A stretch of DNA of 64,000 bases, taken from assembly GCA_023897205.1 (NCBI GenBank), contig JAHWDD010000007.1, positions 4,340,001 through 4,404,000 of the forward strand. Reading direction: 5' to 3'. The stretch comes from Exophiala sp. HKRS030. Its lineage: Eukaryota > Ascomycota > Eurotiomycetes > Chaetothyriales > Herpotrichiellaceae. The notes under the pieces are model-generated. The model made no database searches. It had not been told where the DNA came from and saw nothing but the letters and a program-made list of their open reading frames with translations. Positions 43,638 through 54,818 of the stretch are shown here, one piece after another; position 1 is the first letter of the stretch, and each line of letters opens with the position of its first letter. The position numbers and the translations under genes were made by a program.

Positions 43638-45561
43638 TCAGTAAACATATCGAAATTGCGGATTCTACTACAGCATTAGCAAATTTCTCCCCTGGCCAAT
43701 AGTTCAGTGTGATCCATGTGCTTGCCTTTTTGTCAGTCACGTCATCTTCGTAGGCGTGCTCAAACGCTTCTGGAATCCCTGCCTGATCTCGCCGCTTATT
43801 CTCCCACATACAGAGGTATCGATAAACCAGAGCTAGAACGACTGTTGCAGCTGCAGTAATAACAACTGCCATAAATCCGGGTGCATATTCCGGCGCATCC
43901 TCTGCCTTGAAAAGTAAAGGTCCAACAAATTGACCTGTACCACAATCAGTCGACTTTGAAGAGGCATAGATTTTGCACTCAAACTTACCTAGACAGTATC
44001 CAACATATATCCCTGACGAACTGACTTGACGTTTGGTGTAGCCAGCAGCATTCCCAATCGCCAACGACATAATCACTCCCCAACCACCGGTGAAGCCGAC
44101 CAGGATGTAAACAGCAAACAACAGCCCGCCTTTGCTCGAACGAGGCAATCGCCACAATAGCAATGCAGAGAGTACGGTGATCAACTCACAGATAACAATC
44201 ACCCAGAGCCTCATCCGAGGAAGCTTGTAAGCGCTGTAAGTTGCAGCCAGGATGAGCATTGCGGCAATGAATCCTGCAGGCATGAGCAAAAGAAGTGACT
44301 CCAGAACATCGAAACCGAATCCTGCTATTATGAGAGGTATAAATGCATTGACCGGCCCCGCAGCAATCATGCTGAGGAATGACATGGCAAAAATGAGCCA
44401 AAACTTCTCGTCTAGAAATAGTTCGAAGACTTGTTCTTTTTTAAAGTGAGTGTTGCGGACTCCACCGTTATTGACTCGAAGTCTGGCTACAGCAATATAT
44501 CTCTCTCGATCACTGAAGCCTTTTGCTCGGATAGGATCTGGAGGCATGAGGCATATGATAACAACCGACCACAGAATCGTGAGGATACCTCCAACGATAT
44601 ACATATACCGCCAAGGAGAGAGCGAACCGGTGATGTGGCCGAGACCGTAATTGATAAGTGGCGAGAATATCGTTATGAATCCTGAGGCAGAATACCATAC
44701 GCTATCCGCGTTAGTCAACAGGTGGCACCAATACGTTATCTCTGTCGGATTTCAGGAGATATACAAATCCTACAAAGTAAGACCTTCAATAACTTACCCC
44801 ATCATAAGAGCTTGCTCGTCTTTCTTATAGAACTCACCCGTCACGAGCATAAAGATCGGACTAATCCCTGCCTCAAGAAAGCCGAGGAAGAACCTCTGTG
44901 CATAGAGGGACTGCCAGTTACTGCATGCGGCGGTACAGATAAAACATATTCCCCAAAGCAAGACAAGGCCCGAAGCAACCCGCTCCACAGGGTACCTCTG
45001 AGCTAGCTGGGAGGCAGGGTAAGCGCCTCCAATGAAGCCGAGGAAAAAGATTGCAGATGACATCGAATAACGGTTTCCAGTCAGTACAAGGTCTTTGCGG
45101 AGTCCAAACAGTGCCTTTTCCCCGTCAACTCTTGCCCCAACAATGGTCCGTGGAGTAGATTGTTCGTTCTTACCGCTTGCGATATCATTCCTAATATGGT
45201 GAAGTAACTATCAGTCTTATGAATCATGGACGAGAAGGCCCCAAAGGTAGAAAAGTAAATTGGCAGTCAATGATCATACAAAACGGGAAAGATCTCGCAG
45301 CAAAGTCTCACCTTTGTCATAATATTGCAATGCATAGGTCAAGCACAAGATGGCTAATAATTTGCGGTCGATCTTCTGCCTGACCTTCTTCTCCTCTTCC
45401 TTATCCCATGTTTGTGGCCCGGCGTAGGTAGCGAGGACTTTCAAAGCTTCATCGCCATGAGTTGTGTCGATGACAAGCTCCTTCCTTAACTCGGTGGGTG
45501 GCTGTGTGACACTGGAAACACGTTCCTCTTGAATGTCTTGAGTCTTCTCCGCGTCAGTCAT
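43638..45561 (-). CDS. MFS permease, ACS/Dal5-like family, with microexon and GC-AG intron
   Basis: Six minus-strand exons: 45312-45561, 45174-45190 (17 nt), 45114 down to 44798, 44701 down to 43989, 43934 down to 43726, and 43664-43638. The total is exactly 511 codons (510 residues), with no frame error. About 12 TM helices; family marks include LQYYDK in TM1, GLRKDL, GGAYPASQLAQRYP, the GFLEAGISP motif, WRYMYIVGG and NAAGYTKRQVSSSG. The last intron (43665-43725) begins GC (AAG^GCAAGC) with branch CTAAT and acceptor GTAGTAG. Splicing it restores the family ending TDKKNPQFRYVY, whereas reading through adds an unrelated tail. The substrate is unknown, possibly a carboxylic acid or amide. It may act with the 4CL-like enzyme and Zn2Cys6 regulator 2.5-7 kb away. 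Confidence 0.9.
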
Positions 45562-48018
45562 GTTGCAGAAAGTATTCCTTATGCCTGGATTTAGATCTTT
45601 CAGATATCCCTTCCTCGCCGTGTCTTAACTAGTAGCTGAACGTTCTTTTCAATTTCAGGCGGCTATACAGCACAGTCATGGAGCCGGCTATGCAAAGGGA
45701 TGGTACCTCGGGGTCAATTTTTAATCTAGACCATCTGCGGCTGGAATGAGATCTGGAACGAGACGACGATGAACGGAAGAGATTTTCTCGGTAATCCAGA
45801 CTGATTCATTAGAGCAACTATTGCCAAATATCTGGGCTGCGACGAAATTGGGCAGCTGGGTTCATGCATACTCTCCGCAACACCCCAGGTTCCCCAGACT
45901 CGCTACCCCACGCGTCCATTCATCATGCGAATGAGAGATTTAGCCAGAGTTCAAAGCACAGTACAGAAGTGTCGAGTGAGGCGAATTGAGTGTCATATTG
46001 TATCTTCCGTAGTCCACGCCACCTCTAAATAGAGATATGTTAGACAAAATTCCAGCATCACGATTTTCTCGTTCATACATGCGCGAATCACCTCTGCGTG
46101 CACTTGACGACACAAAGTCTGCCATCTGTGCAAATCCTACGGTCGACTGTGCCCTCCGCAAAATGCAGGACAGTCAAACAAACTTCCCCACAAAGCTCTA
46201 AGACGCTTCACCGGCCAACAGTTCGGTCCACAGATTCGGCAAGGCCTGCACAGTGGACAATTCTTCAGCTGCGAAGGCGGGCCGAAAATTGCCATTCTTG
46301 CTGCTGGGGAGAGAAGACATTTCTGTATTGATAATTTCGTATGGTTTGTCGTTACTAAGTCGGCAATACAAAACTGCTGGAGCGCACCATGCTCAGATGG
46401 TCATGAGGCGTTTTTGGAGTCCTCTTTGTGGGGTAAGGCTGGCAGCCCCTATCACAACTCAAACACACACGAACATTGAAAACTTATCTTTCGCAGTGTT
46501 GTGAGAAATTGACAATATTTCTCGCGCCCGATATACCAAAAATAGAGTGTACAGATTTGTTCAATGTCGATTAGTAGCATCGACATAGCGATGAACGTTG
46601 ACAAATTCTACAATGAACTGGTGAGATTCGTAAAAGGTGGCGGTGGCTTTGGAGGAATCTTGAAAGGGGTTGATAGAGACGCGACCTTTGCTGCGAATCG
46701 CTCTCTTGTGAGAAAGACTGATCAGATCAAACAGTAGCAATCCTGTGCGCCCCAAGCTGCTTTCTGTTGACTGCGCGGAGTCTCAAGTTAGGACATCCCA
46801 GTTTGTGGCCTTGAGTATATCATCGGCATATCCCTGGACCGAAAGAAATTTAGATTCATTCTATGAAGCAGCATGCTAGATTTTGATTTCCATGTGGACC
46901 TAAAATTCCCTGCTCAAGGAAGTTTATCCATGCCGATACTACAGAGACTTTGCTTCTTCGGCAGCGCTGGGAAAGTAGCATCCCAGAGGTGCCCAAGTCT
47001 GGTTCCTGCCGAAAGCGTACGAAACGTAATGCTTCGTAGGACATGAGAAGGACTGACTCGATCACACCAAGGACAGGCCTTACGAGTCATTCAAAATATG
47101 CTTTGCAGGGACTGTGAGCCCAGGCCAGTCACACATTACCTAGATGCAGAAGGAAGATGACAGGTCATGTCACAGACCGAGGTCGAAGAGTATGATAAAT
47201 TAGCTCTTCCTGCAGCTGGGAATGGATTTATTGGAGGATAGAGCAGCTCCGTATCTCTGGTCGCTGAATGGGGTGGAGAGAGCACAGTACGAAAGGTGTG
47301 TGTGCATTGCCGTTGATCCTTTTTCAGCCCGTTTTACAGTACTTCCGATCAGTTGGCAAAGCGAGGAGAAGACCCACAGAGCCTGGCACGCCAGAAGCAC
47401 TTTGGTTGTGGCGTGAAAGGAATTCTGCAAGGCCGCAGGGCAGTAAGCGAGCTGAGTGCCTCGACTCTCACTCCTATATCCAGTAGGAGGTGATGTTCTT
47501 TGTTGTTGTCTCTTAGAAAGATCTGTTATCAGACGCAGACGCACTTCCAAGACTCAAGCCTCGGCGTTTTCGTCTCTCGTAGACACCGTACCGGTCGGCT
47601 ATACAAAAGAACCAGGCTCTGTTTCCCCACTCCGTAATCGAGTTGTCACTCCACATACGTTACATCTCCACTCTCGTAACCCCACCGTCCTAGCAGAGTA
47701 TACGAGCCAGTAGTGAAGAGCAAAGGTCCACACGTTGCTATTGTGGCGCACCCGAGGTCGGTATTTTCTTGCATAGCCATTTCGGCATGCGGAGTGGGAA
47801 GCGTGCTCGTGGCGATGCTGGCTGTTTGGCAGATCGTGGTAATCATGTTGGTGCCTCAAATACTGCTCCAGTCAGGGGTGGCTTTTCTCGTGTTTCTTGA
47901 CATATTTTTCTGCTCTGTAGTGTACTCGAGGCAATTCGGCAGTATTGTGTTGATTGCCTTTGACTTTATGGACAATACAGTGCCAAATACAGCGAATCTA
48001 GGAATCTGAACTTCCAGC
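45562..48018. other. 2.5-kb divergent intergenic region
   Basis: Lies between the permease (minus) and the 4CL-like gene (plus). Open frames up to 116 codons occur on both strands, none with a recognisable domain. The hydrophobic frame 47713-48009 (plus) has frames of similar length on the opposite strand. No repeat or RNA gene is evident. The length suggests a shared regulatory region or a decayed gene. Confidence 0.4.
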
Positions 48019-49992
48019 ATGCCTTTCCTTGCTCAGCAACGGCTCCCAATCTCCAACAAGGACATTTTATCATGGACGTTCGATGATCCTGACTATGACT
48101 TGGAAAAGCCGGTACTTCACCCTTGGAAATTTTCGAGGAGCCAAGCCCAAACGTCCGTTCAGCCTAGTTGAGAACCTTTGTACTGACGAAAATGATAAAC
48201 TCCTTTGGAGAACAGATCTATATTGATGCGGTCAATCCATCACGCTCACTGTCATCAAACGAATCGCGCACTATTATCCGTCAGCTTGTGGCTGGATTGA
48301 GATTTGCCGGCCTGAAGCAGGGTGATTGTGTTTGTATACATTCATTCAACGATGTGAATATTGCCCGTTCGACCCCGCTTGGGAACTGCGTGCTGATGGA
48401 TGGATTCAAAGATTTACTATTCCATATTGTTTCTTGGGATCATTGCTGCAGGAGGCGTATACACTGGAACCAATCCGTCATATACCACATTCGAGCTAGC
48501 ACACCACCTCAAAACATCGCGGGCCAAATTCATAATTACTGAGCCGGAGTTTTTGGAGAATATCACCACAGCTGCACAAGAATGTGATGTCCCCAAATCA
48601 AATATCATGATCTTCGACGTTCATGGTCAACCAGTACCAGAAGGTTACCAATCTTGGATTCAGCTCTTGAGCCATGGGGAGCAAGACTGGGTCCGCTTCA
48701 ATGACAAGCAGACGTCAAGCAAGACGACAGCGGCATTACTATTCAGCTCTGGAACTACAGGGCTTCCCAAGGCAGCTGTAATCTCTCACTATAACCTCGT
48801 GGCTCAACATACTTTGGCAGTCGAACCTGGCAAACCTCCATTTGAAGTCCGTTCAGCATCCTTCTTGTGCATGGCGTGGCTGATAATGTGGTACAGATAT
48901 CTCGAATGATCTACTTGCCGATGTTTCATGCGGCAGTAGTTCCCATTGGACACACAACGCCTTTGAAAACGGGTTCCAGAACGTATATCCTGAGGCGTTT
49001 TGATCTTGAGATCTTCCTTTCGGGTATCCAGCGATACAAAGTCACAGAACTGGTCGTGGTTCCACCGATTGTGCTTGCAGTGCTTGCGTCACCGCTGACC
49101 AAGAAATACGATATGACTTCTGTCAGATCGGCGCTTTGCGGGGCTGCGGCATTGGGTAAAGTACATCAACGCGAGTTTGAGGTCTTGCTTCACAAAGAGG
49201 CATCTTTCAATCAAGTTTGGGGTATGACGGAGACCAGTTGTGTCGCTTCAAGATTTTGGTATCCAGAAAATGATCAGACAGGAAGTATTGGCCGGTTCAT
49301 TCCCAATCTTGACGTCAAGTATGTCTGCCTCCCAGGAAGTCCGTATTCTTAAGGTTCTCTGGTTGTCATGGTAACAACAAGCAGATGGCTGACTTCATTT
49401 TGCCAGACTTGTAGACGACGACGATAACGACATAACAGCTCTCGGAGCAAAAGGCGAGCTTTTGGTACGAGGGCCAACTATCATTTCTGGGTATTACAAT
49501 AATCCATCTGTGAATGCTGCTTCATTTGATTCTGAAGGCTATTTTCGCACTGGTGACATTGTTGCTTGCGAAAACGGGGTTGAAATAACTCCATCTACGG
49601 CGAAATGGTATATCGTGGATCGAAAGAAAGAGTTGATCAAAGTGCGTGGGTTTCAGGTATCGCCAGCGGAACTTGAGGCTGTGATACTACAGCATCCAGA
49701 AATCGTCGATGCAGCGGTTATCGGCGTGAGAACTGCCGATTCACAGGATGGGGAGCGACCACGGGCATATGTTGTACGAGGGAACGCCGACTCCAGTAGG
49801 CGAATAAACGTGACAGAAGCCGACGTGAAGGACTGGTGTGCGCAACGCCTCGCCAAGTACAAGGCTTTGACAGGCGGTGTGATATTTGTCGATGCTGTGC
49901 CTCGGAATGCTGGAGGCAAGATGCTCAAGAGAGTATTGAGAGGCCGGGTTGAAACAGAGACGAATGCTCTGTCCATACGGGCAAAGATGTGA
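48019..49992 (+). CDS. 4-coumarate-CoA ligase-like acyl-CoA synthetase
   Basis: Exons 48019-48111, 48216-48353, 48412-48846, 48897-49318 and 49407-49992 sum to 558 codons (557 residues). This is an ANL-superfamily adenylating enzyme that activates a carboxylic acid with ATP and loads it on CoA. Core motifs: LFSSGTTGLPKA (about 188-199), the LPMFHA segment, GMTETSC, YFRTGD (about 407), DRKKELIKVRGFQVSP, and the catalytic Lys in GGKMLKRV (about 532). It resembles fungal 4CL-like enzymes that act on phenylpropanoid or medium-chain acids. The C-terminus AKM is only a weak match to a peroxisomal PTS1. The third intron (48847-48896) uses a GTCCGT donor, chosen because it joins PPFE to ISRMIYLPMFH as in the family. 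The regulator gene lies tail-to-tail 329 bp downstream. Confidence 0.88.
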
Positions 49993-50321
49993 AAATCCTC
50001 GCCTTTCAGTTGATCGGATTGGGGGTATATTGACTCTTCCACACGAGGTAAAGCAATCGCGGGTGGGGAAACTACGCCAGGCGTAGCCTTTTGCTGTCCG
50101 TGTAGCACTTGCGCTCAAGCGCACTTTACAAAGTCATTCTCGACAACAAGCTTGAGTACCATGTGATCAAATATAGTGGAAGAGGGGAAATCCTGGTCGT
50201 TTGCAAAAGAAATCCAGTCTTATTCCTCCTAAGTCAGCTTCGCCAATTAAGGCCGATATCATTCCATGTTGCGGCCCCGATCTGGTCAATCTGGTCTTGC
50301 GCATTAGATGTGCCAAAATCG
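49993..50321. other. Convergent intergenic region
   Basis: Between the 3' ends of the 4CL-like gene and the Zn2Cys6 regulator. Nothing further seen. Confidence 0.5.
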
Positions 50322-52835
50322 TTAATTTCCCAGGACTCTACCAAAGTCCATTTCGTCGAAGGCTGTGAAGTTGAACATACTATGCCACGTATCTCCATCG
50401 TTCTCCAAATCCGAGCCAGTAGCATGGTCAAGAAGATCCTGATGCTCTGAAAGTCTATTAGCAATACCGGTATTGTGTGTCTGAACACCCATCGTTGAGT
50501 GAGGGCCTCTTGTGGACACATTTTGCGTTGTCGTAATCGATGTGTATGTGCTAGGATCTGTTGGAAGACCACTAGGTGCGTGCAGATTGCTTTTGTCAAA
50601 CTCCGAATAAAGTTCATATCGTCTTTGAGGTCTTTGTTTGGAATGAGATTGAAATCGATCTGACCGAAAGTTCATCCTCACTCGACGTAGAAAAGCATAG
50701 AGCAGACCAACAAACACCTCCGCCCCAACGTAGATGTCCTGCAAGACGATCAGTGACGCAAACACTTCGCTGATATTGTCTCTTGCCCGTTCAGCCTCGC
50801 CAATTTCGCGAACCCCGCCTTGGCTATTAGCTAGTCTTTGAACGGATGCCTTGACGAATAATGCATTCCACACCAAGCTAGGGAATAGCATTGGTACTGT
50901 ATTAACGGGTAGATATCGTGCAAGATCTTTGGAATTCAGTAAGGCACAGACCCTGGCAGTGGCCTTTGCAGATTCCGCAATTCTAGATTCCGAAGATATC
51001 GTGTTGTTGCGAGGTCGATGTAGAGCGGATACGGAAGCATGGTATGATAACTGTAGCACCGCAGCTTGAACGATCAAGCTGGATGGCTTGGGAGACAGTT
51101 GCTGACAACGACTGTTTCTGCTGCCAGTTTGGGAGTTGTGGCATTTGAATTCCCGCTGCATTTGCTCAAGATATAAACCTGCCTCATCCTGAAACTGAAC
51201 AAGACGAAGGCTGGTGGGCAAAGAGTCATACCACTGAGCTAGTGCGTTGTCGAGAACGGCAAATATGTTGCTAGATTCCCCACTCGAGCCGCACGCTGCG
51301 ATATTTACTGAATTTGGGAATAGCATCACAGTGGACGGTGAACCACCCTCACTATGCCATGCTTCTGTCGTCCGCATGTGGGAGGAATATTGCGAGGAGA
51401 GTATCGATCCTATGATAGTGCATAGTTTCACGTTCGACATAAATATCTCCGCAAACTGGATTCTCGTGTCATGGTCACACATACTTGTGCGCATGCAAGG
51501 GTCGCATCGGCACGTAATCTCCCTCGCCGAAGTTGTGTGGACACTCGTCTCGAAATCTTCGATTTCCAGTGTTTTAACATTGAAATCTTCGTGACGAATG
51601 CGAGGCGGCTGGCTAAGCCCAATTGAAATCAGCCGATCTCGCATGAAACAACACCACCATACCCGTTTGCGCAAGCTCTTCTCCGATCTTGAAAGTGGTA
51701 GGAGTTCGGGATCGAAACCCAAACCCAAACTTTGAGCATGCGAAACAGCAATGCCAGTCCAGTGCCAACCTTGCTTGTGTGCGCGTGGCCTCTCGGACCA
51801 AAAGCTCATGAGTAGGAGCGACTGAATCTGAATGAGGACATTGGTCTCAAAGTCCACATCATACAAAACCTTGATCAGTTAGTGAAGGGACGCTTCAGGA
51901 GAAGCTGGTAAACATACTCGAGTTTTCAGATAGAAGGACTTGCGTGCCGCCTTGACACTCTCATATCCGGCTTCTTTAACAGTCGACTCGTCTACAAACG
52001 AAACCCCAACAAACATGACGCATTGGAACAGCAGCAGGCTATATCTGGGAATCATTTCAGCGTCGACCCCAGGGTCTATGAGTTGAAGGAGCTCATCCGC
52101 ATCCAGGAGGGGCATGTATGGATGCATGAACTCGACATAGCACCGAATGATTTCCTTCAGTAGTCGACTCGAGGGAATATCGAGCGCGTTTTTGTTGCGA
52201 ATATAATCAATATCCACGGCTTGAAGATGTCGAGGGAATGGTAGTAGGTAGGCAGGTAGTCCTTCGGCAATGTCATCCTCTAGCCCTGCTGCAATAGGTG
52301 TTATAGGAAGCTCTAAAAGTTCTAGGCGCGAGGGAACGTCTACAAAGAAGCCTATCGAGCCCAAAAAAGTGTCAGTCGTGGGTGGGGTGGTCGAGAAACA
52401 TTCTGGTCCGGGACGGAAGTGCCTGTTGAGATCCTGGCGAGCCTCGTTGCTCATACTAGTCTTCAGGGTAGTCCCAGATAATTCATTTATCTCTAGGACG
52501 GGTTGCACTGCTTGATCTTGCTTTGCTAATGCCTCTTGCCTATACCAGTCTTTCTGCTTTCTGTGCCAATATGAGCCTTCGAATTGAATCCCATTCTGTA
52601 AGGTGTCTCACCTTCCACGACGACACTGGGCTATGAGACAAGGCACATCGCTGATGCGGCAATTCTTGCATGGCGTTCCGTGAAGTAAAACGTCGCATTT
52701 GACCTTCCTCGCTCTGCAATTCTGGCATGCCTTACCAGCTCGTCGTTGGCCGAGCGTGGGATGAGGATCAGTGCGGGCATCCAACCCACTCTGGTGAGGT
52801 GGTATTGGAGTATTCTGACCAGAACGCTCTCGCAT
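50322..52835 (-). CDS. Zn2Cys6 fungal-specific transcription factor
   Basis: Minus-strand exons 52612-52835, 51918-52560 and 50322-51869 give 804 residues in clean frame. The binuclear cluster is complete: Cys37, 40, 47, 56, 59, 66 (C-x2-C-x6-C-x8-C-x2-C-x6-C), with the basic RARKVKCD loop. The fungal_trans regulatory domain lies roughly between 180 and 480 (IIRCYVEFMHPYMPLLD, WHWTGIAVSHAQSLGLG, RKRVWWCCFMRDR). The C-terminal third is Ser/Thr/Asn-rich and ends in an acidic, aromatic stretch (FNFTAFDEMDFG) that could activate transcription. The first intron (51 nt, GTGAGA...CACAG) removes an in-frame stop. Proximity to the 4CL-like and permease genes makes it a candidate local regulator; targets are not known. 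Confidence 0.92.
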
Positions 52836-53683
52836 CACGAAGATTTTCTCACAGGTACACGTACAAACTCTTCATACAGTTCCAAGCAGAGTAGGATCGA
52901 GAGAAGATGCTTGGTCATTGTTGTAGAAACACGACGAGTAACGTCGAGGGTGCTAAAACCATGCCCAGTGGTGCTCTGAACAGGCATTTACGCTCCAGGC
53001 GAATAGTAGGGAACGACCTACCATATTGACAAGCAGTACTTTCGGCCGCTCTACCACCCAGAGTGGGGAAACTGCTTGGCCCAACATCTTCAATCCTGGA
53101 TGCCCATTGCCCCATGGGGCATTTGTATAGCCGAAGGCCGAAGCCCGGAAGTGAAGTCTGGGCATACGGATACATCGATTCTTGGGTGTGCTGGCCTGAG
53201 ACCACTCATAGCCAAGTGGGACTGGTCTTTACGTTAGGTGCTGGAAGGGCTAGGAAGATTGGTTCTAACGCGGGAGGTTTGGCTGGTGTTCCTCATCCGT
53301 AGCTGGAATCAGGCACCGGTCAAAGAGGGTCTGGAGCGAAATGGTGCCAGCAAGTCGGAGGTTGTACAGGTAAAATTCCTTGAATCCCTGATCAACGTCC
53401 GTCTGGGGTGCTATCACGCTCGTGGACTATGTCTTAGAGGTGCTATGCTCCGTAGAAGAGGGACCTGCGTTCACTCAACTATTTGATCCGCAGGACTACG
53501 TTTCGAGCTCGTCCAGTCCAATGGGCAATGCTTCCCCCCATTACTTGCTGATTGCTTCTTATCCCGGCCATTCATTCTCCCGATAGTTTGAGATCAGCTC
53601 CAAGTCGTTGCCCCAGCACACTTTCCTGATATACGTTCTTGATTTGTGCCTGTTGATACTCCTCTGTGCACCGCAATCTCAAG
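52836..53683. other. Divergent intergenic region
   Basis: Shared 5' region of the Zn2Cys6 gene (minus) and VMA10 (plus). No gene recognised. Confidence 0.5.
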
Positions 53684-54320
53684 ATGGTATGTTTGCAGTG
53701 TCAATAGGCTGATCGATCCTGGTGTCGCTAATTTCCTTGTCAGTCCGCCCAAAACTCCGCAGGCATTCAAACGCTGCTTGATGTGAGCTCAATCCATACT
53801 AGATGAAATGGTGCATGAGTATTCTGACCCCTACCCAGGCCGAGAAAGAAGCTCAGAAGATTGTTCAGAAAGGTACCAGTGACTTCGACCTAGAAATAGA
53901 GTGGCTGCTGACTATCCAACAGCCAGAGAATGTATGCGACCGCCTCGATATGTACTGGGACGAAACCCCCCTATTGACATCTTGACCCAGATCGAACCAA
54001 GAGAGTAAAGGACGCCAAAACGGAAGCTCAAAAAGAGATTGAAGAATATCAGAAGAAGAAGGAAGCAGAGTTCAAGAAGTTTGAGTCAGAGGTCCGTTCA
54101 TTCTTGCAAGACACCGTCATCTGTACTCACCAACCGTGAACAGCAAACCAGTGGAAACCAGAAAGCTCAAGACGATGCCGGCAAGGATGCCGACGCCAAG
54201 GTCAAGGAGATTGATGCCGCGGGCAAGAAGTCAGGATCAAAAGTTGTGGACGATCTGATCAAAGCTGTCACAAGTCCCACGCCAGAAGTACCCGATAAGA
54301 TCTCCAAGGAGAGAGATTAA
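53684..54320 (+). CDS. VMA10: V-type ATPase subunit G (VMA10) with 9-nt microexon
   Basis: Six exons: 53684-53686 (the start codon alone), 53744-53782, 53839-53872, 53923-53931 (9 nt), 53991-54091 and 54144-54320. Together they make exactly 121 codons, 120 residues. The protein starts MSAQNSAGIQTLLDAEKEAQ and continues IVQKAREYRTKRVKDAKTEA, the typical subunit G coiled coil of the V1 peripheral stalk, which binds subunit E and holds the rotor-stator link of the vacuolar proton pump. The four residues AREY are produced only when the 9-nt exon CCAGAGAAT is included. Its flanks are textbook: branch CTGAC with acceptor CAACAG before it, donor GTATGC after it, then branch TTGAC and acceptor CCCAG. 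Skipping the exon keeps the frame but loses three conserved residues. The last intron has a GTCCGT donor. Confidence 0.93.
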
Positions 54321-54818
54321 GAGCTCTGTGGTCATCTCCTTACGATGTTTGCAGGCAGAGGATAGGGCTATCTCAAACAAGACTTGTCGTTGCGAGAATC
54401 ATGCGGCGAATGCTAGGGCGGGGCGCATAGGAGTGCTTACACAAGTCTATATAGATCGTACTACTGGCACAAAATGTCATGATGAGCGCCTCAGAGACTT
54501 ATAATTGTGCATTCGTGAGTTGGTGCCTACAGAATCTGTGATACATTGGTGGAAACGGTGATTGTCTGCCTTCGGGAACAAATCTCAGGCATTATCTACG
54601 AGGCTACACCACAGCCTTGCATGACTTCCCCAATCTCAGAAGCTCATGACGTAGCTTGCATTCACCCGTGCATCAATATTCAACTACGAACCACAACTGA
54701 CTTATTCATCTTAGCCATGATCTGAAGTATTCGTTGTCTGAAACGGAAGGTCGAAGCCATTATACCAAACCACAGGCACATAGATTTCACATACTTGTGC
54801 TATCAAGGGAGATATAGC
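54321..54818. other. Intergenic region
   Basis: 3' flank of VMA10 and promoter of the lipase gene. No other feature seen. Confidence 0.5.

Noticed and set aside
47713..48009. Hydrophobic 98-codon plus-strand frame
   Set aside because: It resembles a membrane protein by hydrophobicity only; there are frames of similar length opposite and no family marks.
43638..52835. Secondary-metabolite gene cluster
   Set aside because: No polyketide synthase, NRPS, terpene synthase or other backbone enzyme is present in the window.
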